From positions 372,001 to 436,000 of the forward strand of contig JAHBWW010000003.1 of NCBI GenBank assembly GCA_019636795.1: DNA of 64,000 bases, given 5' to 3'. The stretch comes from Phycisphaeraceae bacterium. Its GTDB lineage: Bacteria; Planctomycetota; Phycisphaerae; Phycisphaerales; UBA1924. Shown here piece by piece: positions 54,426 through 63,320 of this stretch. The first letter of the stretch is position 1; each line of letters starts with the position of its first letter. The notes beneath the pieces were generated by a model that worked only from the letters and a program-made list of their open reading frames with translations, did not search any database and was not told the DNA's origin. The position numbers were made by a program, and so were the translations under genes.

Positions 54426-54980
54426 ATGTCGATCATGTCTGAACAGACCAGGAACCGCGCGGTCCGATTCGGGCCTTTTACGACTGTGGTGCAGTCCAAG
54501 CTGCTCTTCGCGCTGGACAATGTCGATCCCAGCGGGTGTGCTGCCGATGCCGACGGCATTGCCCGTGTCAATCCTCATCGCCACGAGATGTCGCTGCTTG
54601 ACCGCGTGGTGTGGCACTCGCCGGATTACACGCTGGGCGTGGGGATCAAGCACCTCCGTCACGACGAGTTCTGGGTGCGGGGGCACTTTCCCAGCCGTGC
54701 GATGTACCCCGGCGTCCTCATGATCGAAAGCGCTGCCCAGCTCGCCTGCTTCCTGTACAATTCCAGACAGGACAAGCCGAAACTTGCCGCGTTTCTTCGG
54801 CTCGATGACGCTGCATTCCGCCACAGCGTCGAGCCGGGACAGACACTCATCCTCCTGACCAAGGAGGTCAAGTACAGCCCCCGCCGGTTCGTCACCCGCA
54901 CGCAGGGAATCGTCGAAGGCGAGATCGCGTTTGACGCGCAGATCACCGGCATGTCGCTTGGCGATGCGCCCGACATGTGA
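54426..54980 (+). CDS. FabZ-like (3-hydroxyacyl-ACP dehydratase) hotdog-fold protein
   Basis: A 184-residue hotdog-fold protein. The FabZ catalytic segment is FWVRGHFPSRAMYPGVLMIESAAQLACF, with the active His in GHFP and the Glu of MIESAAQ. A basic region follows (KYSPRRFVTRTQGIVEGEIAF). It is longer than FabZ at the N-terminus (about 70 residues before the core). It may dehydrate acyl-ACP for lipid A or membrane lipids, consistent with the nearby LPS genes, but lpxA/lpxD are not adjacent. ATG 54426 or 54435. Confidence 0.82.
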   Translation: MSIMSEQTRNRAVRFGPFTTVVQSKLLFALDNVDPSGCAADADGIARVNPHRHEMSLLDRVVWHSPDYTLGVGIKHLRHDEFWVRGHFPSRAMYPGVLMIESAAQLACFLYNSRQDKPKLAAFLRLDDAAFRHSVEPGQTLILLTKEVKYSPRRFVTRTQGIVEGEIAFDAQITGMSLGDAPDM

Positions 54981-55040
54981 ACCGCGCGCCAGGGCCGCGC
55001 GATTCGTGCAGGCCCCGCCACAATCACCTATGATCCAGCG

Positions 55041-56060
55041 ATGAATGCAACACACGCTATTCGATGCCTCGTGCTCGCCCTTGTGTGCATGATCGGATTC
55101 GAAGCCCTGGCACAAATCGACGAGTTCGGTCTCGATCAGAACGAGTGGGCTCGAACAGGCTCAGTGCCCATTGACCCCGATGTGGCCGAAGCCCGTCGCC
55201 TGCTCGCTCTCGATCAGCCCGCCGCTGCTCTGGCCTTGCTCAACACCTGGATCGACACCCACAAGTACACCAGCCACCCAGACCTGCCCGAAGCCTATCT
55301 GCTCCGCGGCGATGCCAAAAACGCCAAGAATGACGAGTACGAAGCCCTCTACGACTATGAGGTCGTCATCAAGCAGTTCTATGGATCCGACGCGTTTCCC
55401 AAGGCCGTCGAACGCGAGTTTGAAATTGCGGTTCGCTACATCAACGGCCTGCGCAGGTACTGGCTTGGCCTCTTTCGCGTGCAGCGGGCCACATCGCTGG
55501 GCGAAGAACTTCTGATTCGCGTGCAGGAACGCATGCCGCAGAGCCAACTCGCCGAAATTGCCGCTCTCGAACTGGCCGATCACTATTACAAGCAGCGCGA
55601 CATGCGCATGGCCGCAGATATGTACGGCATCTTTGTCGAAAACTATCCCCAGAGCGAACACCGCGTATACGCAGGGCTGCGACAGATCTTCTCCAACATT
55701 GCGTCCTTTAAGGGTCCTCGCTACGACCGCAGCGGTCTGATCGAGAGCCAGGTTCTCATCGAGCGGTTTCAGGCTCGCTACCCCGCCGATGCCGAACAAG
55801 CGGGCATCACAGTGCAGTTGCAGACCTGGATTGATGAATCCGCCGCGAACCACCTTCTCGACACTGCCGTGTGGTATCTCAAACGTCGCGATGAAGCGTC
55901 CGCACGTTTCGTGCTCCGCCGCGTGATCCGCAATCACCCGGGCTCGACCGCCGCTTCTCAGGCCGCAGACATCATGCTCAAGCGCGGCTGGCTTGAAACA
56001 GCCCCAACCGAACGCAGCACCGACACCAACCCGGAGACCACGGACGATGTTGAGCAGTAA
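55041..56060 (+). CDS. BamD-like TPR periplasmic protein
   Basis: A 339-residue exported protein. The signal peptide ends near FEALAQ; there is no lipobox Cys, unlike true BamD. Tetratricopeptide-type helical pairs follow: AYLLRGDAKNAKNDEYEALYDYEVVIKQF, AALELADHYYKQRDMRMAADMYGIFVENYPQSEH, and WYLKRRDEASARFVLRRVIRNHPGS. This is the outer-membrane assembly lipoprotein (YfiO/BamD-like) pattern. Its last 14 bases overlap lptE, so the two envelope-assembly genes are coupled. Confidence 0.85.
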   Translation: MNATHAIRCLVLALVCMIGFEALAQIDEFGLDQNEWARTGSVPIDPDVAEARRLLALDQPAAALALLNTWIDTHKYTSHPDLPEAYLLRGDAKNAKNDEYEALYDYEVVIKQFYGSDAFPKAVEREFEIAVRYINGLRRYWLGLFRVQRATSLGEELLIRVQERMPQSQLAEIAALELADHYYKQRDMRMAADMYGIFVENYPQSEHRVYAGLRQIFSNIASFKGPRYDRSGLIESQVLIERFQARYPADAEQAGITVQLQTWIDESAANHLLDTAVWYLKRRDEASARFVLRRVIRNHPGSTAASQAADIMLKRGWLETAPTERSTDTNPETTDDVEQ

Positions 56061-56571
56061 GTCCGCCTCCATCGCGTTGGCACTCGCATTGGGTACCTTG
56101 GGGGGGTGCAGCGCCGACCCCAGTAAAGGGTACAGCTGGACTTCGACTTACAGCCGCGACATCGCGTCCGTGTCGGTTCCCATATTCAAGAACGAAACAT
56201 TCGCCACCGGCCTCGAGACGCAGTTGACCGACAGCGTCATCAAGGAAATTCAACGCACCACACCCTGGGTTGTCACCCCAGATCGATCAGCAGACACAAC
56301 CATCCTCGGCACAATCACGAATATCGAGTTCAGCCGACTGACCGCAACCCCCGGAACCGGCTTGGTCCTCGAACAGGTGGTCTCCATCGAAATCGACTTT
56401 GACTGGATTGACAACCGAACGGGCACACCCCGCGTATCGCGGGAACGCATGAGGGCAGCCACCATATTCGTCCCGACTCGCACGACCGGAGAACGCGCCG
56501 AGACAGGGCAGCGTGACGCTGTCGCAGAGTTGTCTCGCGCCCTCGTTGCCGAACTTCGCTCGAACTGGTGA
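56047..56571 (+). CDS. lptE: LPS assembly lipoprotein LptE
   Basis: A 174-residue lipoprotein that plugs the LptD outer-membrane translocon. The leader ends in a lipobox, LGTLGGC. The core is GYSWTSTYSRDIASVSVPIFKNETFATGLETQLTDSVIKEI, the hallmark of the planctomycete/alphaproteobacterial LptE group, and beta strands follow. ATG 56047 lies inside the end of the BamD-like gene. lptD itself is not in the window. Together with the Kdo genes at 42.8-47.3 kb this argues for a real LPS outer membrane. Confidence 0.88.
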   Translation: MLSSKSASIALALALGTLGGCSADPSKGYSWTSTYSRDIASVSVPIFKNETFATGLETQLTDSVIKEIQRTTPWVVTPDRSADTTILGTITNIEFSRLTATPGTGLVLEQVVSIEIDFDWIDNRTGTPRVSRERMRAATIFVPTRTTGERAETGQRDAVAELSRALVAELRSNW

Positions 56572-56717
56572 ACCCCAAAACCGTATAACAAGGCAAGGGC
56601 GACGCTACAGCCCGGTCGATTCGATGCGTACGAAAGCCTAGCGTAGGGTACAGTTTGCTACACACCTGCATTCGGTCGAAGCAGAACCGGTGCGTTGACC
56701 TAATGAACGATTGAACA

Positions 56718-58814
56718 ATGATGAGGCACAGAAAAAAGATAAGTAGTAACCCGAGGTTCAAACTCGATATGGCCGGGGGCGAGCCCAGCAAGGGAGGCGA
56801 CGGCCCGGTCCAATCGGGAGGCAACGGCCCCAAAGACCCTAAGGCCCCCACCACCGCCACAGGTCCCAGCCGAAACGGGCTGTTCGGGTTCATCACGGTC
56901 ATTCTCCTGATCGTGATGCTCGTGATGTTCTTCAGCCAGTCGCAGAGCGGAAACCGCATTTCAATTCAGGAACTGGTGGCTCACATCGAAAGCGGGGATC
57001 TGGTTCCCAACACGCAGATCATCGTGCGTGATGACGCCATCATTGCCGAGATCAATCAGCCTGAGAGTCGTACCAGCCGCCAGACCGTGACTGTCGCGAT
57101 GAACTCTGCGACTAAGGAACTGACGGTTGGCAAACTTGACGAAGCCCTCCTCAAGAAAAATCTGACATACATCTCCAAGCCTCAGTCTGCAATGCTCCAA
57201 CTGCTGCTGTTTTTTGGTCCGATCCTGCTCATCATGATCGTGATCTGGGTGCTGATCAGTCGCGGCTTGCGTGGAGCAGCCAGCGGAGGCGGTATGCTGG
57301 GCAACTTCGGCAAGAGTCGCCACCAGAGACTCACGAAGGAAATGACCGGCGTCACGTTCAAGGATGTCGCCGGTATCGACGAAGCCAAGGATGAAGTCCG
57401 CGAGATCATCGAGTTCCTGAAGAATCCGAAAAAGTTCACGCGCCTAGGCGGTCGCATCCCTCGCGGCGTTCTGCTCATCGGCGATCCCGGGTGCGGCAAG
57501 ACCTTGCTCGCCAAGGCGATTGCTGGCGAAGCCGATGTCCCGTTTTTCACGATTTCGGGTTCTGACTTTGTCGAGATGTTCGTTGGTGTTGGTGCCAGCC
57601 GCGTCCGTGACCTGTTCAAGCAGGCCAAGGACTCTGCGCCGTGCATCATTTTCCTCGACGAGATCGACGCCGTCGGTCGTCGGCGTGGTGGAGGCTTCAG
57701 TTCGGGTGGCAATGACGAACGCGAGCAGACGCTCAATGCGATTCTCGTCGAGATGGATGGCTTCAGTTCCAGCGATGGCGTCATCGTGATCGCAGCAACC
57801 AACCGAGGCGATGTGCTCGACCCTGCACTCACACGCCCAGGTCGCTTTGATCGGCAGATCACCGTTCCCCTGCCCGATCTCAAGGGACGTCTCGAAATTC
57901 TGACGGTGCATGCCAAGAAAGTCAAGATGGGTCCGGATGTGGACCTCGAGCGTGTCGCGCGCGGCACCCCGATGTTCAGTGGCGCCGATCTGGCCGCGAT
58001 CATCAACGAATCGGCAATCGCTGCGACCATGCAGAACAAGGATTTCATCGAGCACGAAGATCTCGAAGAAGCTCGCGACAAGGTGAAGTTCGGTCGTTCG
58101 GCCCGCAGCCGCATGCGCGACCGCGAGGAAAACCGCGCGACCGCTTATCACGAAGCCGGCCACGCAGTGCTCCAGGCCCTGCTCTCGGATGCTGATCCGC
58201 TGCACAAGGTGACGATCATCCCGCGCGGGCAGTCGCTGGGGGCAACATTCAGCCTGCCCGAAAAGGACCGCCTCGGCTATTCGAAGCGCTGGCTTCTGGC
58301 GACACAGCGTGTGATGTGTGGCGGGCGCATCGCAGAAGAGAAAGCCACCGGCGATGTCACAAGCGGCGCTTCGCAGGATATCGCGCAGGTGACGCAACTG
58401 GCACGAACCATGGTGCTCGACTGGGGCATGTCCGACCGGCTCGGATTCGTGCGGTATGCGCCGCTCGACTCGCGCGAAATGTTCCTGCCTGAGCGCGATT
58501 ACTCCGACGACACCGCCAAGGCCATCGACCAGGAAGTTCGCAAACTGATCGATGAGGCGTATGAAGACGCGCGGCGACTGATCGAGGCCAACTGGGACAA
58601 GGTTGTCGCTGTTGCCGAATCGCTGCTCAAGCATGAAACGCTTTCGTCTGATGAAGTCGAAAGGCTCATGCGGGGTGAGCGGCTCAACAAGCCGAGCGTG
58701 GTCGAACTTCTGGAGGCCGAGCAGAAGCGAAAAGCAGCATTAACCACGCCAAAGCCGGAAACTCCCAGCGACGATGGAGAGCCGGATTTCCCATTCGTCC
58801 CTTCGCCGGCATAA
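56718..58814 (+). CDS. ftsH: ATP-dependent zinc metalloprotease FtsH
   Basis: A 698-residue inner-membrane AAA+ protease. Two spans (55-72, 160-180) flank a periplasmic domain. Walker A is GDPGCGKT (255-262) in place of the usual GPPGTGKT, Walker B is [11 protein letters not shown], and the second region of homology is [20 protein letters not shown]. The zinc site is HEAGH (478-482). Length and order are normal. The start is uncertain: ATG 56718 has no SD, and an ATG at 56769 (MAGGEPSK) with a GAGG 12 bases away is possible. The gene ends 6 bases before the methyltransferase gene. Confidence 0.97.
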   Translation: MMRHRKKISSNPRFKLDMAGGEPSKGGDGPVQSGGNGPKDPKAPTTATGPSRNGLFGFITVILLIVMLVMFFSQSQSGNRISIQELVAHIESGDLVPNTQIIVRDDAIIAEINQPESRTSRQTVTVAMNSATKELTVGKLDEALLKKNLTYISKPQSAMLQLLLFFGPILLIMIVIWVLISRGLRGAASGGGMLGNFGKSRHQRLTKEMTGVTFKDVAGIDEAKDEVREIIEFLKNPKKFTRLGGRIPRGVLLIGDPGCGKTLLAKAIAGEADVPFFTISGSDFVEMFVGVGASRVRDLFKQAKDSAPCIIFLDEIDAVGRRRGGGFSSGGNDEREQTLNAILVEMDGFSSSDGVIVIAATNRGDVLDPALTRPGRFDRQITVPLPDLKGRLEILTVHAKKVKMGPDVDLERVARGTPMFSGADLAAIINESAIAATMQNKDFIEHEDLEEARDKVKFGRSARSRMRDREENRATAYHEAGHAVLQALLSDADPLHKVTIIPRGQSLGATFSLPEKDRLGYSKRWLLATQRVMCGGRIAEEKATGDVTSGASQDIAQVTQLARTMVLDWGMSDRLGFVRYAPLDSREMFLPERDYSDDTAKAIDQEVRKLIDEAYEDARRLIEANWDKVVAVAESLLKHETLSSDEVERLMRGERLNKPSVVELLEAEQKRKAALTTPKPETPSDDGEPDFPFVPSPA

Positions 58815-58820
58815 TCGTGC

Positions 58821-59672
58821 ATGGCTCCTGACGCACGCAAGACAGAACTCGTCGGTATTGATTCGCACATCGACGCGGTCGAGGCTGAGATTGGTTTGTA
58901 CGCCGATCCTGTGGTGTATGACATACTGCACACGCCGGGCACTGCCGACGAGTCCGCGGGGCTCCTGATCGCGGAGCGCTTCGGGCGCATCCCCGCAGAC
59001 ACGACCCGCTGCTGGCTCGAACCTGCGTGCGGGAGTGGTCGCTTGCTCAGGCTTGCTCGCTCTCGCGGGATCGACACCATCGGCTTCGACATCAATCAGG
59101 CAATGATCGAGTATGCATCAGCCCGTGCCAGACGCACGCAAGCGAATGCCCACGAGACGTACTTTACGGCGTCGATGACAGACTTTGCTTCGCAGGTTCA
59201 CCGCCCAGTCACATTCGCATTCAACCTCATCAACACGATTCGCCACCTTGGATCTGACGAGGAGATGTTCGCCCACTTCGATGAAATCAGTCGCGTTCTC
59301 GCGCCGGGAAGCGTGTACTGCGTTGGCGTTTCGCTCTCGCAGTATCAACTCGAGCAGCCGAGCGAGGATGTCTGGCAGGCCACGCGCGGGGAATGCACCG
59401 TCAGGCAGGTCGTGCAGTATCTCCCGCCGAAAGAAGGCCGCGTCGAGCAAGTCATCAGTCATCTCACGATCGAGCGCTCTGGCAGCGAGGAAGCACGAAC
59501 CAGCACCTACACGCTGCGCACGTATTCTCACGAGGAATGGTTTGATCTGATCGCACGCAGTTGCATGGAAGTCGTCGAGGTCCTCAGTCCGTGGGGAGAG
59601 GTCATGCCCCAGCGGGACTTTGGCTACATGCTCTTTGTGCTCCAGCCGAAACGGTCAGTCGATCAGTGTTGA
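58821..59672 (+). CDS. Class I SAM-dependent methyltransferase
   Basis: A 283-residue methyltransferase. The AdoMet site is RCWLEPACGSGRLLRLARSRGIDTIGFDINQAMIEYA, then VTFAFNLINTIRHLGSDEEMFAHFDEISRVLAPGSVY. The C-terminal strands (ERSGSEEARTSTYTLRTYSHEEWFDLI) are typical of small-molecule methyltransferases. The substrate is unknown. It follows ftsH by 6 bases and its end overlaps the convergent secreted-protein gene by 18 bases. Confidence 0.87.
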   Translation: MAPDARKTELVGIDSHIDAVEAEIGLYADPVVYDILHTPGTADESAGLLIAERFGRIPADTTRCWLEPACGSGRLLRLARSRGIDTIGFDINQAMIEYASARARRTQANAHETYFTASMTDFASQVHRPVTFAFNLINTIRHLGSDEEMFAHFDEISRVLAPGSVYCVGVSLSQYQLEQPSEDVWQATRGECTVRQVVQYLPPKEGRVEQVISHLTIERSGSEEARTSTYTLRTYSHEEWFDLIARSCMEVVEVLSPWGEVMPQRDFGYMLFVLQPKRSVDQC

Positions 59673-62513
59673 CTGGTTGAGCCGGGTTCCATCCTCTGGA
59701 ATCGTGAGGCTCGTAGCGACGCGCGATCCGACAAGAGTTGATGCACCATTGGGCAGCACGAACGTTCGACGAACTGATCGCCCCGGCGCGAGATGAGCAA
59801 CCGAGGCAGCCTCGCGCGGGTATCCAGGAGCCTGCGACGACACTCGAAATGAGATCTGTTCAGGCCCCGTGTTGAGCACATCCACATCGATAAAGACATG
59901 AGGTCCGCCCGGATCGAGGCCGTAGCGGTACGATGTCTGCATGCGCAGTTCCGGCACGCCGATCTCAAACTCGCGTGCAACGCGGATGAGGCCGTACTCC
60001 TGTTCGGTCGTGAGTTCAAAGTCGAAGATGAACTGACGCGCGCCCGATTCCTCAAACGGACTGAAGGCGATTGTGATCGGCAGATGCACTTCTTCGAACG
60101 CATTGAGACTGAACGGAATCACACGCGGCAGAATGCGCCATGTGCGATCGATCGTGCCCTCTGGAGAGCTGTATCCGCCCGGCTCAATGACGTACAACTC
60201 GCCACGAATCGGTACGCCCCATGGATTGCGCAGTAGGAGTGCGTGTTCATGCTCCGTGTTTCGCGCGCTGATCAGTGGCGGTTCGAGGCGAAGACTGCTC
60301 AGGAATCGCACGAGATTCGAGTCCACCCCTTCAATGAAGATCGGAGAAGAGGTGACGGCAACCCGGTGAAACACAAGTCCCGTATCGGTGGGCTCGATCG
60401 GTTCGAGCGAACTGCTATTGCCGAAGATATCGACGATGCGCATTTCTCCGCGTCCAAGCAGGAGTTCGATGACGCCTGAGCCACTCGTGTACGGGTCTGC
60501 CCAGACTGCCAGTGCTGAGCCTCGGTCATTTGGCGCGCCGTTGCGTGGTGCAAGAAGCACCGCACGAATGCCATCTGCAATATGAATATCCGTTGAACCC
60601 GAACGGTCGGCCAGTCGCTCGATAAGGTTGCGCCACACCGCGAGTTCGGCACGCGGCATAAGTCTTGGCCTGCGATGTGTGCTCCAGTACCACGGCTCAA
60701 TGATCGCCAGCCCACCACCACGCCGATCGAGTGAGTCGGTTCGAGGTCCGAGCGCTGCCCAGGCTTCGATCGCACGCCGAGCGAAGTTGTCGGCTGCAAA
60801 ACGTGCACTGACGAGGTCGGTATCGAGACAATCGAGCACGATCTGCATCGCTCGCTCTTCGTTGCCTGAGGATTGTCCGCGCATCCAGTATGATCCGAGG
60901 TCGGCCAGCCCCGACTCCGGCACTCCGGTCGCGACAAGCAGCGCCTTGCGTCTCTGGTCATCGAGATCGCCAGCCCGTTCAGCAACTTCCGCAGGCCATG
61001 GAATCGAGAGTTCAGACTCGGGAACCAACCTGCGAAACTCCGCCTCGATCGTCCTGAGAATCGCAGCCAGATCAGGGCGTGCGATCGCCTGCTCACTTCC
61101 AATCGCCCCGATCTGCCACTGATGAACAAACGGGCCAAGGCGATCAAGGACGGGCTCCATCGCGGCTCCCCATGTAGCGATGGGCTGAGCAAACATGGAG
61201 ATGACCGCGTCGGAGTCCAGTTGTAGCGATTCGGCCATGCGCGGCGGCAGACGATCAATCGCGAGTGTTACCTGCAGCCACTTGTCGCGTAGCGTTCGAA
61301 CTGTTGCCAGCAACTGGTCAAGGTGCGTGCCAGACTCGCCTTCAGCTGTGCCTGGCCATGCGGGTAGTGTGATCGATCCGTTTCCACTCTTGATTGCGAC
61401 ATCGCCCACGCGCTCGAATGTCTTTGCATCAGCGTGAAGCACGGCGATCGAAAACCGGGCACGGTCTGAACTTCCACCACCGCCCAGATGCGATCGAATG
61501 GGCTGCCCGGATTCGTGGCTGAGTCCTTCCACGATCATGCTCGGCCCGAGGATCCAGACAAGATCCAGTGAGTCAGTACCCACAATCCGCTGATCGCGAT
61601 CGACCACCTCGACCACAACGCGATACCACCCGAGCAATGTGATCGCAGGCTCCCACGAGCGAGCACTGCGCCCGGACTCAAACCCGAACTCAACGTGATC
61701 GACGAGCAACCCGTCGGCGTCATGCACACGAATACGAATCGAGAGCTCATCCCCGGTCAGGTCGCGCAGTTCAACGTCAATGCTGGGGCGCTTGGGGTAT
61801 ACCACAACCTGACTGGTTGAGTTCGATGCCAGTTCGATGCGCGGCATCTGGATAACCATGATGTCGTCGAACCACGCAGCACCCGCGACATCCTGAAACG
61901 TGACCAGTTCCGCAAAATTGAATGTCCGCTTTTGGTAGTGCTCGGATTGGAGTACCTGAAGCTCGAGTTGCAAGTAGGCAGCATCGCGCCCAATTACGAC
62001 CAGATCGACCAACGTCCACTGGCCGTCGGTAGAAACCAAAGGCGTGCGCACTTCGGTGGACTCTACCACATTCCCGTCCTGATTCAGCAGGCGAGCCGTG
62101 ATGCAGGCGCGTGCATGCTGCAGATTCTCGGTACGAATCCATCCCGTCACCCTGTAGTCTGCTCCTGGCATGACGCTCATCGCACCAGGCTTGAGAAGCA
62201 AACTGGCGCTGCCCCCTCGAACCGGGAGCTTGACCGATGCGGATCCCGAGCGAGCGACGGACTTGTCAAACTCCCCCCCGTTCCAAATTGGAAACCCAGG
62301 GCGAATTCGAGGGACAAGCGGATCATGCTGGGCGCGAACCCAGTTGAGGGGAATCGGGAGCGGATTGTCTGGTTCTTCAAAGTCGAACATTCGAACGACG
62401 CGCTCGGCGGATCGCGGGCGCTGTACTGCTTCTGGCTGAACGAAGTGCGCAGCGATTGAAGGCGCAAGCATTGCGCTCATTGTCAGCCCAAGGAAACTAT
62501 GAACCTGATTCAT
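59655..62513 (-). CDS. Large secreted protein, possible degenerate glycoside-hydrolase-like architecture
   Basis: A 952-residue protein with a signal peptide (MNQVHSFLGLTMSAMLAPSIAA). Residues about 40-240 resemble a carbohydrate-binding jelly roll (GSASVKLPVRGGSASLLLKPGAMSV, YRVTGWIRTENLQHARACITA, AAWFDDIMVIQMPR). The middle has barrel-like segments (WLQVTLAIDRLPP, GPFVHQWQIGAIGSEQAI), which recall clan-A glycosidases. The acid/base WxxGNE signature is not intact there. The last 250 residues are beta-sandwich-like. No enzyme family is recognised, so activity is open. Its start is divergent from the nitroreductase gene; no SD is seen. Confidence 0.7.
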   Translation of the reverse strand: MNQVHSFLGLTMSAMLAPSIAAHFVQPEAVQRPRSAERVVRMFDFEEPDNPLPIPLNWVRAQHDPLVPRIRPGFPIWNGGEFDKSVARSGSASVKLPVRGGSASLLLKPGAMSVMPGADYRVTGWIRTENLQHARACITARLLNQDGNVVESTEVRTPLVSTDGQWTLVDLVVIGRDAAYLQLELQVLQSEHYQKRTFNFAELVTFQDVAGAAWFDDIMVIQMPRIELASNSTSQVVVYPKRPSIDVELRDLTGDELSIRIRVHDADGLLVDHVEFGFESGRSARSWEPAITLLGWYRVVVEVVDRDQRIVGTDSLDLVWILGPSMIVEGLSHESGQPIRSHLGGGGSSDRARFSIAVLHADAKTFERVGDVAIKSGNGSITLPAWPGTAEGESGTHLDQLLATVRTLRDKWLQVTLAIDRLPPRMAESLQLDSDAVISMFAQPIATWGAAMEPVLDRLGPFVHQWQIGAIGSEQAIARPDLAAILRTIEAEFRRLVPESELSIPWPAEVAERAGDLDDQRRKALLVATGVPESGLADLGSYWMRGQSSGNEERAMQIVLDCLDTDLVSARFAADNFARRAIEAWAALGPRTDSLDRRGGGLAIIEPWYWSTHRRPRLMPRAELAVWRNLIERLADRSGSTDIHIADGIRAVLLAPRNGAPNDRGSALAVWADPYTSGSGVIELLLGRGEMRIVDIFGNSSSLEPIEPTDTGLVFHRVAVTSSPIFIEGVDSNLVRFLSSLRLEPPLISARNTEHEHALLLRNPWGVPIRGELYVIEPGGYSSPEGTIDRTWRILPRVIPFSLNAFEEVHLPITIAFSPFEESGARQFIFDFELTTEQEYGLIRVAREFEIGVPELRMQTSYRYGLDPGGPHVFIDVDVLNTGPEQISFRVSSQAPGYPREAASVAHLAPGRSVRRTFVLPNGASTLVGSRVATSLTIPEDGTRLNQSTLID

Positions 62514-62593
62514 CGGTGGGAATATCGGCGAGCCGACGAAGGTAGGTCCAGAGACCGTGTCGACGTACATGCCTCGTGATCGGAAATTGCGCA

Positions 62594-63307
62594 ATGAACA
62601 AAAAGGCGAGGCCACAAGATATCATGCGATCGAACACCGAACTGGGGTACGTAGTTCCTATAGGTGCCCCTCATGTGCCTTTGAAGCAGGAACCTCCGAA
62701 GGGCTCGGCTGAGGACGAGGCCCGGGTGTTCTACGAGCGCATGAATCTGCGGCGTACGGTGCGGACATTCAGCAATGAGCCTGTGGATCGCGAAGTCATC
62801 GAATGGTGCATTCGGGCTGCGGGAACAGCCCCGAGCGGCGCAAACAAGCAGCCTTGGCAGTTTGTCGCGGTGTCGGACCCAGCCATCAAGCGACGTATTC
62901 GACTCGGTGCGGAAGAAGAAGAACGGATGTTCTATGAATCACGTGCGTCGGAGCGATGGCTCGAAGATCTGAAGCAGCTTGGGACCGATGCTGACAAACG
63001 ATTTCTGGAAATCGCACCGTGGGTAGTTGTGATTTTTGCACTCAAACACACGAGTGATGGCGGACAGGTTTATTACGCGCAAGAGTCGGTGGGAGTTGCG
63101 ACGGGTCTGTTTATAGCGGCTTGTCATCACGCGGGTCTTGCGACACTGACACACACGCCAAGCCCGATGGGGTTCTTGCGAGAAATCCTCGATCGGCCAT
63201 CGAACGAGAAGCCCTACCTGCTCATGCCTGTTGGGTATCCAACCAAGGATTGCGTGGTGCCAGCGATAACCCGCAAATCGCTCGAAGAGATCAGCACATT
63301 CATGTGA
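62594..63307 (+). CDS. Nitroreductase-family flavoprotein, iodotyrosine deiodinase-like
   Basis: A 237-residue FMN enzyme. The phosphate/ribityl contact is [39 protein letters not shown]. The lid resembles that of iodotyrosine deiodinase: [23 protein letters not shown] then [15 protein letters not shown]. The Glu-Tyr-Lys triad of human IYD (Glu157, Tyr161, Lys182) is matched at Glu110, Tyr114 and Lys135 with the same spacing. The C-terminal [33 protein letters not shown] also follows IYD. The role in this bacterium is unknown; reductive dehalogenation of a phenolic substrate is inferred. ATG 62594 is used. Confidence 0.88.
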   Translation: MNKKARPQDIMRSNTELGYVVPIGAPHVPLKQEPPKGSAEDEARVFYERMNLRRTVRTFSNEPVDREVIEWCIRAAGTAPSGANKQPWQFVAVSDPAIKRRIRLGAEEEERMFYESRASERWLEDLKQLGTDADKRFLEIAPWVVVIFALKHTSDGGQVYYAQESVGVATGLFIAACHHAGLATLTHTPSPMGFLREILDRPSNEKPYLLMPVGYPTKDCVVPAITRKSLEEISTFM

Positions 63308-63320
63308 GCCTCGTCTCGCC

